A stretch of DNA of 64,000 nucleotides from Phenylobacterium sp. (GTDB lineage: Bacteria > Pseudomonadota > Alphaproteobacteria > Caulobacterales > Caulobacteraceae). The stretch spans positions 1 through 64,000 of the forward strand of contig NZ_JAUXVZ010000015.1 of assembly GCF_030680185.1 (NCBI RefSeq), written 5' to 3'. Position numbers and translations under genes: made by a program. Positions 62,392-64,000 of this stretch are shown here, piece after piece (positions within the stretch are counted from its first letter, which is position 1; every line of letters starts with the position of its first letter). Under the pieces are notes generated by a model. That model made no database searches, was not told the origin of the DNA, and saw only the letters and a list, made by a program, of their open reading frames with translations.

Positions 62392-63606
62392 ATGACCAAA
62401 GTCCAAGCCGCCGCCCCGGTCCCCACGCCCTGGGGCCTCGTGATCCTGTTGGGCGCGCTGACGGCCTTTGCGCCTATGTCCATCGACATGTACCTGCCCA
62501 GCCTGCCGGCCATCGGCCAGTCGCTGGGGGCGAGCGCGGCCCAGACCCAGACGACGGTGGCCGCGTTTTTCGCCGGGATGGCCATCGGTCAGTTCATCTA
62601 TGGGCCGGCCTCGGACCGGTTCGGACGGCGCGGCCCGATCCTGGTCGGCATCGCGGTCTATCTGGCCGCCACCGTGGTCTGCGCGCTTTCGACCACGCCG
62701 GAAATGTTGATCGCCGCCCGCTTCGTCCAGGCCCTCGGCGGTTGCGCCGGCGGGGTGGTGGCCCGGGCCATCGTGCGCGACCGCTTCGACCACACCGAGA
62801 CGGCGCGGATGCTGTCGCTGTTGATGCTGATCATGGGCATCGCGCCGATCGTCGCGCCCCTGCTGGGCGGGCTGATCCTGCAGGTGGCCGGCTGGCGCGC
62901 GATCTTCTGGGTGCTGGTGGCTTTCGCCCTGATCGTCGGCGCCTTCGCCCTGTTCCGCCTGGAGGAGAGCCGTTCGGAGGCCACCGCCGCCCAGGCCCGC
63001 GCCGAAAACCCCTTCGCCGCCTTCCGCGCCCTGCTGCGGCAGCGACGGTTGGTGGGCTACGCCCTGGCCGGGGCGCTGAACGGGGCGACGCTCTTCACCT
63101 ATATCGCCGCCTCGCCGGTGCTGCTGATCGAGGTCTATGGAATCTCGTCGGCCAATTTCGGCTGGGTGTTCGGCCTGAACGCCGCGGGCGTGATCGGGGC
63201 CAGCCAGGCCAACCGCTACCTGCTGAAATATGCCGGTCCCGACCAGGTTCTGGCCCGCGCCAGCCTGATCGCCGTGGGCTTCGGCGCATTGCTCGCCCTG
63301 GCGGCGGTGACCGGGTTTGGCGAGCGCTGGACCGTGCTGCCGCTGCTGTTTTTGATCCTGTCGACCTATGGCTTCATCCAGGGCAACACCATGGCCGGCG
63401 CGCTAAGCGTCGATCCCAGCCGGTCGGGTTCGGTCTCGGCCCTGATGGGCGGGGCCTCGTTCGGGGTGGGCGCAGTGGCCGCCAGCCTGACGGGCTTGGC
63501 CTATGACGGCACGCCCGCGCCGATGGCGGTGACCATGGCGCTGGCCTTGGCCGGCTCTGCCCTGGTGCTGCGGTTCATGGCCCTGCCGAGGGCCGCCACG
63601 GCCTAG
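62392..63606 (+). CDS. Bcr/CflA-family multidrug efflux MFS transporter
   Basis: A 404-residue MFS exporter with twelve TM segments and Bcr/CflA features: MSIDMYLPSLPAIGQSLGASAAQTQTTVAAFFAGMAIGQFIYGPASDRFGRRGPI (motif A at the end) and RFVQALGGCAGGVVARAIVRDRF (motif C-like region). Members export bicyclomycin, chloramphenicol and other small molecules. Its stop overlaps the stop of the convergent DUF423 gene. Confidence 0.92.
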   Translation: MTKVQAAAPVPTPWGLVILLGALTAFAPMSIDMYLPSLPAIGQSLGASAAQTQTTVAAFFAGMAIGQFIYGPASDRFGRRGPILVGIAVYLAATVVCALSTTPEMLIAARFVQALGGCAGGVVARAIVRDRFDHTETARMLSLLMLIMGIAPIVAPLLGGLILQVAGWRAIFWVLVAFALIVGAFALFRLEESRSEATAAQARAENPFAAFRALLRQRRLVGYALAGALNGATLFTYIAASPVLLIEVYGISSANFGWVFGLNAAGVIGASQANRYLLKYAGPDQVLARASLIAVGFGALLALAAVTGFGERWTVLPLLFLILSTYGFIQGNTMAGALSVDPSRSGSVSALMGGASFGVGAVAASLTGLAYDGTPAPMAVTMALALAGSALVLRFMALPRAATA

Positions 63607-63977
63607 CTTGTCGCGGGCTTGCCCATGGCCGCGATGGCCAGCACCACCCAGCCGCCCATGAACAGCAGACCGCCGATGGGCGTCACGGCGCCCAGGATGC
63701 GCGGCGCGCCCATGGCCATGGCGAACAGGGTCCCGCAGAAGATCAGTCCGCCCGCCAGGAAGAGCGGCGGCGCGGCGCGGGCCAACCGCGATCCGCGGGC
63801 GGCGACGAAGGCCGCGGCGAACACCGCCAGGCAATGCAGGATCAGATAGGTAGCGCCGGTGTCCATCCAGGCCTTGGCCTGCGGATCGGCGACCCCGTGC
63901 GCGCCAAAGGCGCCGATGGCGACGGCCAGCACACCGCCGACGGCGGCCAGTCCCAGCCAGATGCGCTCGACACCCAT
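63603..63977 (-). CDS. DUF423 membrane protein
   Basis: A 124-residue membrane protein with about four TM segments and the DUF423 pattern (GLAAVGGVLAVAIGAFGAHGV at the start, FLAGGLIFCGTLFAMAMG, LGAVTPIGGLLFMGGWVVLA). Function unknown; related to YgdD. It is the last complete gene in the window. Confidence 0.9.
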   Translation of the reverse strand: MGVERIWLGLAAVGGVLAVAIGAFGAHGVADPQAKAWMDTGATYLILHCLAVFAAAFVAARGSRLARAAPPLFLAGGLIFCGTLFAMAMGAPRILGAVTPIGGLLFMGGWVVLAIAAMGKPATS

Positions 63978-64000
63978 CGCATGCTCCTGCGTTATCAGCG

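Overview
The window is chromosomal DNA of a high-GC alphaproteobacterium, most likely Caulobacterales (a Caulobacter/Phenylobacterium-type organism). The grounds are very GC-rich codon use, many TonB-dependent receptors, a DUF4169 and an RHH_4 gene near each other, an HWE-family histidine kinase, and an mreB-mreC-mreD-mrdA-rodA cell-shape operon. The genus is inferred from gene content; no rRNA is present to confirm it.

Layout. (1) 1-2.0 kb: initiator tRNA with its terminator, and a large secreted protein of unknown function. (2) 2.3-12.9 kb: first arm of a catabolic region. It holds a secreted amidohydrolase with an MFS transporter, a TauD/TfdA dioxygenase divergent from a GntR regulator, a methyltransferase, 4-hydroxy-2-oxovalerate aldolase with acylating acetaldehyde dehydrogenase, an L-aspartate dehydrogenase-like protein, a second GntR (FCD) regulator, and a flavin monooxygenase with a cupin protein. 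(3) 12.97-17.4 kb: a LysR-dgcN-dgcA-symporter set that looks like a D-glutamate uptake and catabolic unit. (4) 17.4-24.1 kb: a MoxR/DUF58/BatA/BatB-C/BatD operon. (5) 24.2-32.7 kb: three secreted D-aminoacylase-type amidohydrolases and a TonB-dependent receptor. (6) 32.7-45.1 kb: second catabolic arm. It encodes a CarAa-like Rieske oxygenase with meta-cleavage hydrolase and two-subunit extradiol dioxygenase, a dienoate hydratase, ferredoxin reductase, Rieske ferredoxin, asparaginase, MFS transporter, gamma-glutamyltransferase-like protein and TonB-dependent receptor. (7) 45.2-64 kb: mostly housekeeping genes: Coq4, DUF4169, HWE kinase, aspartate aminotransferase, leuA with a leader-peptide attenuator, the mre/mrd/rod operon, hydrolases and a Bcr/CflA exporter.

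The most striking signal is a short operator, TTGTATGACAA (a GT-NNN-AC core, as in FadR-type GntR sites). Exact or near-exact copies lie in the control regions of eight transcription units in both catabolic arms and nowhere else that I found. The obvious candidate regulator is the FCD-type GntR protein encoded at 10.35 kb. The sites would tie into one regulon a complete carbazole-type route: angular dioxygenase with its electron-transfer proteins, ring cleavage, hydrolase, hydratase, aldolase, acetaldehyde dehydrogenase. The same regulon would include amino-acid nitrogen enzymes (aspartate dehydrogenase, asparaginase, gamma-glutamyltransferase-like), a secreted amidohydrolase and an outer-membrane receptor. 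This suggests an aromatic substrate that carries or releases amino-acid-like nitrogen; the substrate itself cannot be read from the sequence.
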